Source of the DNA: Marinobacter halotolerans
Lineage (GTDB): Bacteria > Pseudomonadota > Gammaproteobacteria > Pseudomonadales > Oleiphilaceae
Reading direction: 5' to 3'
DNA: 64,000 nt
Assembly: GCF_008795985.1 (NCBI RefSeq)
Contig: NZ_VMHP01000001.1
Coordinates: 1,922,001 to 1,986,000 of the forward strand
The position numbers and the translations under genes were made by a program. Below are positions 8,971 through 19,100 of the stretch, piece after piece (within the stretch, counting starts at the first letter, position 1; each line of letters starts with the position of its first letter). Under the pieces are notes generated by a model. That model was not told the DNA's origin. It made no database searches and worked only from the letters and a program-made list of their open reading frames with translations.

Positions 8971-10050
8971 ATGTTCATCCGACAATTCTCCCTTGCTGTC
9001 TTAACCACCTGTTTACTCGCGTTCTCCACCCTGGCCACGGCTCAGGAAACCTATGAGCTGCGGCTGGCGGAAACATGGGGGCCGAATACGCCAATACTGG
9101 GGGAAACCACCCGGAATATGGCGGCCATGGCGGAAAAAATGTCCGCTGGTCGGCTTCAGATCCGCATTGATTCGTCCAACAAGCACAAGGCGCCTTTTGG
9201 TATCTTCAACATGGTGAAGGCCGGCCAGTACGACATGGGTCACACGGCTTCCTACTACTATAAAGGGCTGATACCCAACGCCATGTATTTTACAACCGTG
9301 CCGTTTGGCATGATTGCGCCGGAGCAGTACGCCTGGTTCTACTATGGTGACGGTATGGAGTTGATGGAAAAGGTCTATCGTCCCCACGGTCTGCTCTCCT
9401 TTCCTGGCGGCAATACCGGCAACCAGATGGGTGGCTGGTTCCGCGAGGAGATCAACGGCCTGGAGGATCTGCAGGGGCTAAAGATGCGCACGCCCGGCTT
9501 CGCCGGTGAGGTAATGGCCGAGCTGGGCGTGGCGGTGACCAATCTGCCGCCGGGTGAACTCTACACGGCGCTGGAACGGGGCACCATCGACGCCCTTGAA
9601 TGGGTGGGGCCGGCCCTCGACCTGCAGATGGGGTTTCACCAGATTGCCAAATACTACTATTCCGGCTGGCAGGAACCCGCGGCGGAAGTGCAGTTCCTGA
9701 TTAATGAAAAAAGCTGGGAGAAGCTGCCGGAGGACCTCCAGGAGATTCTGCGAGTGGCCATGCGTGCCGCGGCTTATGACATGTACGCGCAGAGCATGCA
9801 CCTAAACGGCAAGGCCTGGGCCCAAATGAAGGAAAATCACCCAGACGTCAGCCATCAAACCTTTCCGCCGGAAGTGATCAATGCACTCCGCCAGGCCACT
9901 GAGAAATTGTTGGCTGAAGCTGCGAAAAACGACGAACTGGCCAGCCAGATCATCAATTCCCAGCGCGAGTATCTGGAACAGATCCGCCAATGGACCAATA
10001 TCTCCGACAAAGCGTATCTGAATAGCGTTTCATCGCAGACCGGTGACTGA
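8971..10050 (+). CDS. TRAP transporter solute-binding protein (DctP family), orphan
   Basis: A periplasmic TRAP-type solute receptor of 359 residues. A Sec signal (MFIRQFSLAVLTTCLLAFS, cleaved after about residue 24) precedes a DctP domain. The MRTPGFAGEV segment carries the family's conserved arginine, which contacts the ligand carboxylate, and NLPPGELYTALERGTIDALEW is the usual hinge signature. The sequence resembles the subfamily for larger organic acids. No permease genes follow; instead a membrane diguanylate cyclase begins 46 bases downstream. That layout suggests the receptor may feed a signalling protein rather than, or as well as, a transporter, but this is inference. Confidence 0.85.
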   Translation: MFIRQFSLAVLTTCLLAFSTLATAQETYELRLAETWGPNTPILGETTRNMAAMAEKMSAGRLQIRIDSSNKHKAPFGIFNMVKAGQYDMGHTASYYYKGLIPNAMYFTTVPFGMIAPEQYAWFYYGDGMELMEKVYRPHGLLSFPGGNTGNQMGGWFREEINGLEDLQGLKMRTPGFAGEVMAELGVAVTNLPPGELYTALERGTIDALEWVGPALDLQMGFHQIAKYYYSGWQEPAAEVQFLINEKSWEKLPEDLQEILRVAMRAAAYDMYAQSMHLNGKAWAQMKENHPDVSHQTFPPEVINALRQATEKLLAEAAKNDELASQIINSQREYLEQIRQWTNISDKAYLNSVSSQTGD

Positions 10051-10096
10051 ACTATACTTTTAGCTGTGTAACTCAAGGCGGTAGGTGTCGTTGTCA

Positions 10097-12385
10097 ATGA
10101 AAAGGTGGACCGGGCGGACGTTGACCTTTGCATGGGCTGGTCGCCGGGTACTGGCCTTAACCTTGTGCCTGTGTGTTTTCCAGACGGCCCATGCCAAAAC
10201 CGATCTGGAAACCGGGTGGGAATATCGCTGGGGGGATTCACCAACAGACAGCGTCGGCACTCCCGAATGGATTAAAGGCGGCGATCCCGACCAGTGGCAG
10301 GCGATCGGGTTTCCATCCAATCCGCCGGACAGGCAGGGCCGTGAACAGGTCTGGTATCGCGTTACCCTGCCCGATGGACCCTGGCGGGAACCGGTGCTCT
10401 ACATCTACAGCGTTGACCTGATCGTTCAAGCCTGGATGGACGGCGAGAAAATTTACCAGTACGGCCATTTTGACGAAGACGGCAGAGGCCGGTTCGAGGG
10501 CTGGCCCTGGCACGCTATAGCTCTACCCGAAGAGTTCCAGGGTAAGGATCTCTACTTCCGGATATTTTCCAATTACACAGATATTGGCCTGTGGGGTGAA
10601 GTGGCCATTATGGAGCGTTCAGAGTTGACGCTCTATATCCTGAAAACCTCGCTTAAAGCCCTGATTATTGCCGGTTTTTCTGCTCTGATTGCCGCACTTT
10701 GCATCATATTCGCCTTTTTGCAGGCGCGTAAAAAAAGCTTTGCCAGCCTGGCCCTCTTCGCGATTTCCTCTGCGGTTTTGCTGGTGGCGGAAAGCCAGGC
10801 CAGCCAGTTGATCTGGAACGCGCCTTTGGTGTGGGACTATCTGGCGGCAGGGTCCTACTTCCTGTTACCGGTGGCCATGGCACTGCTGCTGGAACAATGG
10901 TTCGAAGATCAGCGGCCCTGGCTGATCAACCTGGTCTGGAAGATCCATCTGGGCTACTTTGTGATCGCCCTGACGCTGGCGGCATTCGGTGTAATTGACC
11001 TGTCCTGGACGTTTGCGGTCTTTGATGGTCTGCTTCTGATCTCCCTTGTTACCGTAACCCTTCTGGTAGCCAGACGCTTCAGAAAGCTCGGTCGCCAGCA
11101 ACAGGCTATTCTTCTGGCCTATGGTATTTTCGGCGGCCTGCTTATTCTGGATATGGCGGTGGCACATGGATTTCTACCCTGGTGGCGGGTGCCGGTCAGC
11201 TGGGGCACGCTGATCTTTTCGCTCGCCGTTGTTCTGATTGCCTTGGTCCACTACGCTCGCACACAGGAATCCTTGCACAAGCTCAACCTCTCCCTTGAGC
11301 AGCAGGTCAGCGAGCGCACGGCCAGGGCCGAGTCGTTGGCCCGCCGTGAGCAGGCCAGGGTAAGGCTGCTGACCTTCGAGAACGAGAAGACCCGGGTACT
11401 GAACGACATTATCGCATCGCTACAGGACTGCATCAGCCTCAACCAGACCTTCCCGGTTCTGGCCCAGTGGTTGCCGGATCTTTGCAGCCCGATGAAAGGT
11501 GAGCTCTATCAGCGAGTTGAAAAGGGCGGCGCCTACCGTTTGCTCAATCGCTGGGGCTACGCCGGCGAGCCTCCTTCCCCGGAACGTATTGAAACCCCGG
11601 AAGGGCCGCCACCGAACAGTGACCTGTCTGCCAAGCATCTTGCTGATAGGCCCATAATGCCGGCTGGTGAAGGTTCGGGTGACGGAGGAAAACTGTGTCT
11701 CTGGATAAACGTGCAGTCGGCCACGGAAGGATCAGTGCCTGTGGCACTGTTGTTTGTTGAGGTTCCGGCAGAACTTACAGCGGATGACTCGCAGTTCGGA
11801 GCCGCCAAACTGCTTCAGACGCTGAGCCAGAGCATTCAGAAAATTGGCATTACCCTCTCCGGGATCGGCCTGCGGGAAGAATTACAGAGATATTCCTATG
11901 AAGATGCGCTTACCGGCCTAAAGAACCGCCGTTATTTTGACCAGCTTTTCGACCATGAAACGGCGGTTGCCATGCGCAGCGACAAGCCACTATCCCTCTT
12001 GATGTTGGACATCGACCATTTCAAACGTTTTAACGATACCTACGGCCATGAAGCGGGGGACACCGCACTGAAGTCAGTAGCCTCTTTCCTGACTCGGCAG
12101 TTCCGGGAAAGTGACGTTGTGTGCCGCTTTGGCGGTGAGGAATTCGTTGTCATCATGGCAAACACACAGCTTCCGGCGGCACTGGATAAAGCAAGGGAGC
12201 TGGTGAGGGAAATGCGTGGCTATCCGGTGGTGCATCGTGGGCAGGAACTGGAGGGTATTACTCTGTCTATAGGGGTATCAAGCTGGCCGGAATGTACTGA
12301 TAATCCGGACAGCCTGTTGGGACAGGCTGACCGGGCACTCTATCGGGCCAAGGAGAGCGGTCGTGACCGGGTTGAGGTCGGTTGA
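10097..12385 (+). CDS. Membrane diguanylate cyclase with periplasmic sensor and seven-helix region
   Basis: Synthesises cyclic di-GMP. Domains in order: a signal-like N-terminus (about 1-33); a periplasmic beta-sandwich at about 35-175, with W/Y-rich strands and VQAWMDGEKIYQYG, as in 7TMR-DISM sensors; about seven membrane helices (180-375); a coiled coil (NLSLEQQVSERTARAESLA); a GAF-like segment (about 420-590); and a GGDEF domain. The active motif is GGEEF, and RESD five residues before it forms the product-inhibition I-site. DIDHFKRFNDTYGHEAGD is the metal-binding strand. ATG 10097 was chosen; GTG 10085 in frame is an alternative. It lies 46 bases after an orphan TRAP receptor gene and is probably co-transcribed with it. 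Confidence 0.9.
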   Translation: MKRWTGRTLTFAWAGRRVLALTLCLCVFQTAHAKTDLETGWEYRWGDSPTDSVGTPEWIKGGDPDQWQAIGFPSNPPDRQGREQVWYRVTLPDGPWREPVLYIYSVDLIVQAWMDGEKIYQYGHFDEDGRGRFEGWPWHAIALPEEFQGKDLYFRIFSNYTDIGLWGEVAIMERSELTLYILKTSLKALIIAGFSALIAALCIIFAFLQARKKSFASLALFAISSAVLLVAESQASQLIWNAPLVWDYLAAGSYFLLPVAMALLLEQWFEDQRPWLINLVWKIHLGYFVIALTLAAFGVIDLSWTFAVFDGLLLISLVTVTLLVARRFRKLGRQQQAILLAYGIFGGLLILDMAVAHGFLPWWRVPVSWGTLIFSLAVVLIALVHYARTQESLHKLNLSLEQQVSERTARAESLARREQARVRLLTFENEKTRVLNDIIASLQDCISLNQTFPVLAQWLPDLCSPMKGELYQRVEKGGAYRLLNRWGYAGEPPSPERIETPEGPPPNSDLSAKHLADRPIMPAGEGSGDGGKLCLWINVQSATEGSVPVALLFVEVPAELTADDSQFGAAKLLQTLSQSIQKIGITLSGIGLREELQRYSYEDALTGLKNRRYFDQLFDHETAVAMRSDKPLSLLMLDIDHFKRFNDTYGHEAGDTALKSVASFLTRQFRESDVVCRFGGEEFVVIMANTQLPAALDKARELVREMRGYPVVHRGQELEGITLSIGVSSWPECTDNPDSLLGQADRALYRAKESGRDRVEVG

Positions 12386-12400
12386 TTTCTCAACGGGATT

Positions 12401-12841
12401 TTAGACCACCAGCACCGGACATTTCGCATTGGACGCGACTCGGTGAGACACGCTGCCCAGGAACATACCGTCCTTGTCGCTGTGCGTACCCCGGGTTCCC
12501 ACCACGATCAGGTCCGCTTCCTTGTCCTGCGCGAACTGGACGATCACCTTCGAGGGTTTGCCCGATTTGACGAATCCCCTCACATGAGTGGCGCCGCGCT
12601 CTTTGGCCAGTTCCTTGGCATGATTGACCACTTCCTTCGCGTATTCGGACAGAACCTTATCCGGAATATCCATTCCTGCCGGGCGTCCGATCGATAGCGA
12701 TGCCTCGAAGAGGCTGTGGTGCTTGTAAACGCAGATCAGGTAAATCTCCGCGTCCGTCAGCTTCTGAAGTTCTATCGCCTTGGTCAGGGCATCGAATGAT
12801 GTCATTGAGCCATCCACTGCCACCAGAATCCGTTTGAACAT
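12401..12841 (-). CDS. teaD: TeaD-like universal stress protein
   Basis: A 146-residue UspA-fold protein (FKRILVAVDGSMTSFDAL at the N-terminus; the nucleotide-binding VVGTRGTHSDKDGMFLGSVS near residues 110-130 fits the G-2x-G-9x-GS ATP motif). It is the last gene of the TRAP operon, 36 bases after teaC. In Halomonas elongata the same position holds TeaD, an ATP-binding universal stress protein that lowers TeaABC ectoine uptake. The name is given by context and family resemblance. Confidence 0.82.
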   Translation of the reverse strand: MFKRILVAVDGSMTSFDALTKAIELQKLTDAEIYLICVYKHHSLFEASLSIGRPAGMDIPDKVLSEYAKEVVNHAKELAKERGATHVRGFVKSGKPSKVIVQFAQDKEADLIVVGTRGTHSDKDGMFLGSVSHRVASNAKCPVLVV

Positions 12842-12877
12842 GTCGCTCTCCTTTGTTTTCAGTCTTCAAGCGTCAGA

Positions 12878-14161
12878 TCATCTGAAGGCCAGATCGCGCA
12901 GGAACAAGGCAATCTGCGGGAAGGCAATAAGAAGCGCTGCCGCTGTCACTAGCATGAAGATAAACGGTGGCGTGCCGCGAATGACTTCCAGATAGGGGCG
13001 CTTGAAGATGGCGATGGCAGTGAAAATGTCACAACCGAACGGTGGCGTTGCCGAGCCTATGGCAACCTGCAGGGTAATCAGCACACCGACCAGAACCGGG
13101 TCCAGGCCTGTGGAGGCAATGGCCGGAGCAAAGATCGGTGTCAGCACCAGAATGACCACAATCGGGTCAACGAACATACAGGCTACGAAGAAGGCAATAC
13201 AGATGGTGATCATCACGCCAACCGGGCCCATCTCGCTGATACCAACGGCCGAAAGAATGGCCTGGGGAATCTGTGCGAATGAAATAATCCACGAGAACCC
13301 GGTGCCAACCGCAACCAGGATAAACACGACCGCGGTGATCAGGCCGGTCGACTTGGCAATCCGGTAGATGTCCGGAAGCTTAAGCGATTTGAACACCACA
13401 AATTCCAGCAGGAAGGCATACAGAACGCAGACCGCAGCAGCCTCTGTGGGGCTGAAAATGCCGCCGTAGATGCCGCCGACGATAATGACCGGGAAAAACA
13501 GCGGCCAGAGGGCCTCGCGCATTGCCACACCACGCTGGCCCCAGGTGGATTTTTCCTCGGTGGGGAGCTTGTTGATGTGCGCGTAGATCAGGCAGTAGAC
13601 CGAAAACATCATCAGAATCATCACGCCGGGCCCGATGCCGGCAATGAACAGTTCTGCAATTGAGGTTTCCGAGATAACACCGTAGATAATGAAGCCGATA
13701 CTTGGGGGTATCAGGAAGGCGATGTCGCTGGAGTTGATAATAAGGGCCAGCGAAAAGGAATCGGAATAGCCTGCCTTGAGAAGCTTTGGCCGCAGTGGCG
13801 AGCCAACGGCGACAACGGTCGCCTGGGTAGAGCCGGATACAGCGCCGAACAGGGTGCAGGAAGTGGCCGTACTGATCGCCAGCCCGCCTTTAACGTGTCC
13901 AATGAACGCCATGACCATGTTGATCAGCCTATCCGCAGACTGGCCGCGAGTCATGATGTCGGCTGCCAGAATAAACATGGGGACCGCGATTAGCGATGCC
14001 GGACGAATACCCGCCATCATCTGTTGTACGAATGTTCCCATCTGTCCGAAGCCATCGAACGTCATCACGAAGCCGATCAGCGCACCGGCGATCAAAGGCA
14101 CCATCATCGGGAAGCCCAGCAGAAGCAGCCCGATCATAACCACCATCATTATAGTTGCCAT
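12878..14161 (-). CDS. teaC: TRAP transporter large permease, TeaC-like
   Basis: DctM-type large membrane subunit, 427 residues with 12-14 membrane segments. It is the Na+-driven channel part of a TRAP transporter, working with the small subunit and periplasmic receptor encoded upstream. PMFILAADIMTRG and FGAVSGSTQATVVAVG are family signatures. It begins 34 bases after teaB and is followed by the universal stress gene. The substrate, ectoine or hydroxyectoine, is inferred from the receptor TeaA of the same operon. Confidence 0.88.
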   Translation of the reverse strand: MATIMMVVMIGLLLLGFPMMVPLIAGALIGFVMTFDGFGQMGTFVQQMMAGIRPASLIAVPMFILAADIMTRGQSADRLINMVMAFIGHVKGGLAISTATSCTLFGAVSGSTQATVVAVGSPLRPKLLKAGYSDSFSLALIINSSDIAFLIPPSIGFIIYGVISETSIAELFIAGIGPGVMILMMFSVYCLIYAHINKLPTEEKSTWGQRGVAMREALWPLFFPVIIVGGIYGGIFSPTEAAAVCVLYAFLLEFVVFKSLKLPDIYRIAKSTGLITAVVFILVAVGTGFSWIISFAQIPQAILSAVGISEMGPVGVMITICIAFFVACMFVDPIVVILVLTPIFAPAIASTGLDPVLVGVLITLQVAIGSATPPFGCDIFTAIAIFKRPYLEVIRGTPPFIFMLVTAAALLIAFPQIALFLRDLAFR

Positions 14162-14195
14162 GATTTTTTCCCTTTATTAATGCAGCTTCAGAGGG

Positions 14196-14789
14196 TCAGA
14201 CCTCAGACTCGGAATCCGAATAGCCATCAACCACGCCAGTGGACAGGTATACATCCTTGCTCGTGATGTTCTTGATAGCGGTCAGAAAGTACTGGATGCC
14301 CGTTATGGCAAAGCCAACTGGTGCCCAGATGTATATCCACCAGATTTCAATCCCCAGCGCCGGCAGTATTCTGCCCCGCTCATGGAGAGTTTCGATGTAG
14401 AGATAGGAGTGATAGCACAGGAAAAACATGATCACGGAAGTGATCAGTGCAATGCATATCATGAGTACCTTCCGGCCTTTGACAGGAATGGCATCGTAAA
14501 TAGCGGACATACGAATGTGGCGGCCGTGGCGCGCCGCATATCCTATGCCTGCGAAAGTGATCAGGATAATGAGTATCCGGTTGACTTCACCGGACCAGAA
14601 CATACCTTCGCCCATCACATACCTGGCAATGACGTTGGTGCAGGTGTTGATGGCCATAAGGATCACGCCCATGGCTAGCATGACCGCTTCGATTTTACTG
14701 ATTAATACATCAATGGTTCCCAGAAATCCGGGCAGGCCGGACTCGAAGGTACCGGTGTCATCGTCCAGATCCGGGGAATTGTCAGACAT
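14196..14789 (-). CDS. teaB: TRAP transporter small permease, TeaB-like
   Basis: DctQ-type small membrane subunit of 197 residues with four membrane segments (about 45-65, 80-98, 118-140 and 158-178), preceded by an acidic N-terminal stretch (SDNSPDLDDDTGTFESG). ATG 14789 is chosen because GGAGG stands five bases before it; a TTG four codons earlier would sit on the ribosome site itself. It pairs with the large permease downstream and is separated from teaA by a strong stem-loop. Confidence 0.87.
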   Translation of the reverse strand: MSDNSPDLDDDTGTFESGLPGFLGTIDVLISKIEAVMLAMGVILMAINTCTNVIARYVMGEGMFWSGEVNRILIILITFAGIGYAARHGRHIRMSAIYDAIPVKGRKVLMICIALITSVIMFFLCYHSYLYIETLHERGRILPALGIEIWWIYIWAPVGFAITGIQYFLTAIKNITSKDVYLSTGVVDGYSDSESEV

Positions 14790-14847
14790 GGGAACCTCCA
14801 AAGCGTCTTGCCATGACCGGGATTGCCGGTAGGGCGGGGTAAATGCG

Positions 14848-14877
14848 CAATCTCCGCCGGCTGACCGGCGGAGATTG
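14848..14877 (-). promoter_or_regulatory. Intercistronic stem-loop between teaA and teaB
   Basis: A perfect 13-bp stem (CAATCTCCGCCGG with CCGGCGGAGATTG) closed by a four-base loop lies 14 bases past the teaA stop. On the minus strand no long U-run follows, so it looks less like a full terminator than an attenuator or 3' mRNA-stabilising structure. Such structures commonly raise the amount of binding protein relative to permease. Confidence 0.75.
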
Positions 14878-14891
14878 TTATTCCTTCTCTA

Positions 14892-15920
14892 TCAGTTCGA
14901 CTGGACTTCCTTGAGATCCTCTTTGAACTGGTTGAGCAGTTCTTTGCCGGACTCACCGGTCATCTCGATGAACTTCTCTTCAACCTGCGGGGCGCGGGCC
15001 TTGAATGCCTCGATCTGCTCATCGTTCAGGCGGGTAACGGTGACTTTGTCGCTGGCTTTCTTGATTTTAGTCAGAGCTTCTTCTGCGAGGCCGTCGATGT
15101 GAACGATGATCTTTTCGAACGCATAGTCGGCAGCATCCTCAACCAGCTTCTGGTCGGCGTCAGACAGACCGTCGTAGAAGTTCTTGTTCGCCATCATGGC
15201 TGTGGTGAACCAGCCGTGCTTGGTGAAGGTCAGGTGCGGCGATACTTCATAAAGACCACCGGACTCGATCCAGAAAATCGGGTTTTCCTGACCCTGGATC
15301 ATGTTGGTCTGAAGTGCGCCATATACCTCGCCCCATGGCAGCGGTGTCGCCGTTGCGCCGAAGGCATTGTAGGTCTCGGACAACAGCGGGTTGGTCATTA
15401 CCCGGATCTTCTTGTTATTGAAGTCGGCTGGCTCGGTGATTGGCTCGTTGGCGGTTACAACCATCTCACCTTCCGGATACATCTGGAGCAGCTCGAGACC
15501 ATTTTTCGCGTACAGCTCGGGGAACATCTTGTTGATGGCCTCGCTCTCGCGGAAGAATTCGATCACTGTTTCCATATCCGTCGGCAGCAGATAGGGAATA
15601 AAGAAGATCTGTGCCTCTGGAATCAGGGAGCCGGTAAAGCCCGGAGACTGGTTTACAAACTGGAGAATGCCAGCCTGTGTCTGCTCCATGATGTCATCAG
15701 ACTCGCCCAGCTCACCAAAGCGGTAAACCTGAATGGTGTGGTCTGAATTGTCTTCGATGTATTCTTTGAAGTCGTACGCGAAGACATCCTGGACATCGCC
15801 TTCATACTCTTCGTGGGCATAACGCCAATTAGCGGCGTTCACCGAATTCGCTGCCGTCATGGCGGCAAAAGCCACGGCCGAAACTCCGGCCAGTTTCTTG
15901 AATTTGCTGATGCTGCTCAT
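14892..15920 (-). CDS. teaA: TeaA-like ectoine/hydroxyectoine TRAP binding protein
   Basis: A periplasmic DctP-family receptor of 342 residues with a signal peptide ending ANSVNA before NWRYAHEEYEG. The mature N-terminus, RFGELGESDDIMEQTQ, the FVNQSPGFTGSLIP stretch and PIFWIESGGLYEVSP match my recollection of Halomonas elongata TeaA, the ectoine receptor, along most of the chain. The glutamate of HEEYE corresponds to a ligand contact there. Operon order is teaA-teaB-teaC-teaD. Ectoine uptake serves osmoprotection and recovery of leaked solute in marine bacteria. The receptor family is certain; the ligand is a strong inference from remembered sequence. Confidence 0.88.
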   Translation of the reverse strand: MSSISKFKKLAGVSAVAFAAMTAANSVNAANWRYAHEEYEGDVQDVFAYDFKEYIEDNSDHTIQVYRFGELGESDDIMEQTQAGILQFVNQSPGFTGSLIPEAQIFFIPYLLPTDMETVIEFFRESEAINKMFPELYAKNGLELLQMYPEGEMVVTANEPITEPADFNNKKIRVMTNPLLSETYNAFGATATPLPWGEVYGALQTNMIQGQENPIFWIESGGLYEVSPHLTFTKHGWFTTAMMANKNFYDGLSDADQKLVEDAADYAFEKIIVHIDGLAEEALTKIKKASDKVTVTRLNDEQIEAFKARAPQVEEKFIEMTGESGKELLNQFKEDLKEVQSN

Positions 15921-16113
15921 CGCATTGTCTCCACTTTTTTGTCACTGAAATGATTTGTTACATTAAACAAGACTGGCAAAACAATCGGTGTTGCGCAAGA
16001 AAATGTCTGATCTACAACAACTTTGAGATTTCTACTTTAGTCTGGCTGACCCATAACTATGGTAGTCTGACGTCAGAGATTTTGCAGCTTTCCGCCAACC
16101 GACAAGAGCCGGT

Positions 16114-19100
16114 ATGCCCCATACACCCCCCATCCGGACTGGCTTCCACGCCATCCACGCCAACCACCTGGAGGATCTTCGTCGGGCCGTGGTGTGGATC
16201 TGCCAGCAGCACCCTGTTCCGCCCCTGGCCAGTGAAACTTTTCTGGTTCAGAGCAACGGTATTGCCCAGTGGCTGAAGCTGGCGCTGGCGGAAGACCCGA
16301 TGGGGGAATCGGATGGTGGTATAGGTATCGCCGCTGGAATGGACTTCCTCTTTCCGTCCCGCTTTATCTGGCAGGCGTACCGGGCGGTTCTTCCTGCCCA
16401 CGAGGTTCCCGAGCAATCCCCTTTCGACAAGTCCAGGCTGGTGTGGCGGCTTTTCCGGCTTTTGCCCTCACTGGTACATCAACAGGACGTGTTCTCTCCG
16501 CTCCGACGGTTTCTGGAGGGTACCGATGCCGATACCCGTTGCTATCAGCTGGCGGGCCAGATCGCCGACCTTTTTGACCAGTATCAGGTGTTCCGGGCCG
16601 ATTGGCTTACGGCCTGGGAGCAGGGCCGGAACACCATCGAGCTGGCTCGCGGGGAAGTGCGGGAGCTGACGGACGACCAACGCTGGCAGCCGGTGCTCTG
16701 GCGGGCGCTGGTGGACGATGTGGCGGGGCTGTCCGCCACCAGCCGTTCCCGGATTCATACGCGGTTTATGGAGCACGGCCGGCATCTGACCGCCAGTGAT
16801 CGCCCTTCGGGCCTGCCGCAGCGGATTATCGTGTTCGGCGTTTCCTCCCTGCCGCGACAGGCACTGGAAGCCCTGTCGGTGCTCAGCCGGATCAGCCAGG
16901 TGGTGCTTTGCCTTCACAACCCTTGCGAATTCTTCTGGGCCGACATCATCAGCGACCGGGATCTGCTCACCGCCAGCCGGCGGCGCGGCAAGGAGCATGA
17001 AAAACTGGCCAGCCTGACCGACCCGGATGCGCTCCACCAGCATGCCAATCCGCTTCTGGCCGCCTGGGGCAAACAGGGGCGGGACTACATCCGGTTGCTG
17101 GACGAATTCGACAACCCTGATCAGTACCAGAGCGCCGTGACCACGCCGGACGGCCGTATTGATATCTTCACGGCGCACGGCGAAAGCGGAAAGCCCCGGG
17201 TACTTCATCAGATACAGGACGATATCCGCACCCTCACGTCCCAGCCGGAAATGCTGCAGCAGAAACGGCGGTTGAGCCCGGCAAACGATCACTCGATCGT
17301 ATTTCACCGCACCCACAGCCCCCAGCGGGAAGTGGAAGTGCTGCATGATCAGCTGCTGGCGGCCTTCAGTGCCGACTCCTCCCTGCGTCCCCGTGACGTG
17401 ATTGTGATGGTCCCGGATGTGAACGCCTATGCCCCCCACATTCAGGCGGTGTTCGGGCGCTATTCGCCGGGTTCGTCTCGGTATATTCCGTTTACCATCT
17501 CTGATCAGCAGCAGCGTCACCGCCAGCCGGTACTGATTGCCCTGGATTCACTGATGTCGCTGCCGGAACACCGCTTTGGCGCCAGCGAAGTGATCAGCCT
17601 GCTGGATGTGCCTGCCGTCCGCCGCCGCTTTGACATCGCCGAGTCGGATCTGCCGCTGATTCGCCAATGGGTCGAGGGCGCCAACATTCGCTGGGGCCTG
17701 CACGCGGGGCACAGGCAAAGCTTTGATCTGCCTGATGGCCTGGCCCGCAATACCTGGCAGGAGGGCCTGCGCCGCATGTTGCTGGGCTATGGCACCGGCC
17801 CGGACGACGCCTGGCAGGGCATAGAACCCTACGGGGAAATTGGGGGGCTACAGGCGTCGCTAGCGGGCAACCTTTACCGGTTTGTGGAGAGGCTGGAGCA
17901 GCTCTGGGAGAAACTGGCGGAAGATTACACGCCTGGCCAGTGGCTGGAACTGATTCAGTCCATGCTGGAGCAGTTTTTCGATGAATTCACGGATGACGAA
18001 CTGCTTCTGGTCAACCGGCTGCGCCGACAGGCGGAGCAGTGGTTTGAGGATTGCACCAGCGGCGGCATGGAATTCGAGACCCTGCCCCTGTCCATTGTTC
18101 GCGAGGAACTGCTGGAGGGGCTGGAGGAAGGCGGCCTGAACCAGCGATTCCTGGCGGGTAAGGTCAATTTCGCCACCTTGATGCCCATGCGTGCCATCCC
18201 CTTCAAGCGGGTGTGCCTGCTGGGAATGAACGATGGCGACTATCCCCGCTCACGCCCGCCGGTGGATTTCGACCTGATGGCCCAGGACAGTCGACCCGGC
18301 GACCGCTCCCGGAGGGAAGACGATCGTTACCTGTTTCTGGAAGCGTTGCTTTCCGCCCGGGAGCAGCTCTACATCAGCTGGGTGGGGCGCAGTATTCGCG
18401 ACGATTCCGAACGGCCGCCTTCGGTATTGGTGGCCCAGTTGCGGGACCACCTGGACGCCGTCTGGTCCACTGGTTCCAGAACCAGGGCCGCCGACGCCCT
18501 GACAACCGGCCACCCGCTGCAACCGTTCAGCCGTGAGTATTTCCCTGTTGATGGTGCAGGCCGGCCCGGCCTGTTCAGCTATGACCACGAATGGCTCCAG
18601 GCTCATCAGGCCGTTGAGGCAGACGAGGACCAACCCCTGGATTACCTGGCACCGGCAGCACCGTTGACCCTGTCCGAACTGGCCGCGTTCCTGAAAGCGC
18701 CGGTGGACACTTTCTACCGGCGCCGGCTGCAGGTCCAGTTCATCAACGTGCAGACCCAGGACACGGACAACGAGACCTTCCGGCTGGATGGCCTGCAACA
18801 CTGGGCGCTGGAGCGGGAACTGATTGATCAGGCGTTGGTGAAAGCCACCGACGAGTCGGATCTGGAAGAGCGCCTGCAGGACCGCCTTCAGCGTATGCGA
18901 GCCAGAGGCGACCTGGGTATGGCGTCAACAGAGCAGGTAGCCGAACAGCAGATCTACAGCCGCATGCCGGATCTGTTCCGGCGCTATCGGGAAGCTCTGC
19001 AGGACTGGCCGGATGAGCAGGACCAGGCCTGGAATTTCCGCCGGTCTTTTAAAAGCGAACAGAATTATGAAGTAGAAGTAGCCGATCGCATTGGCCAGCT

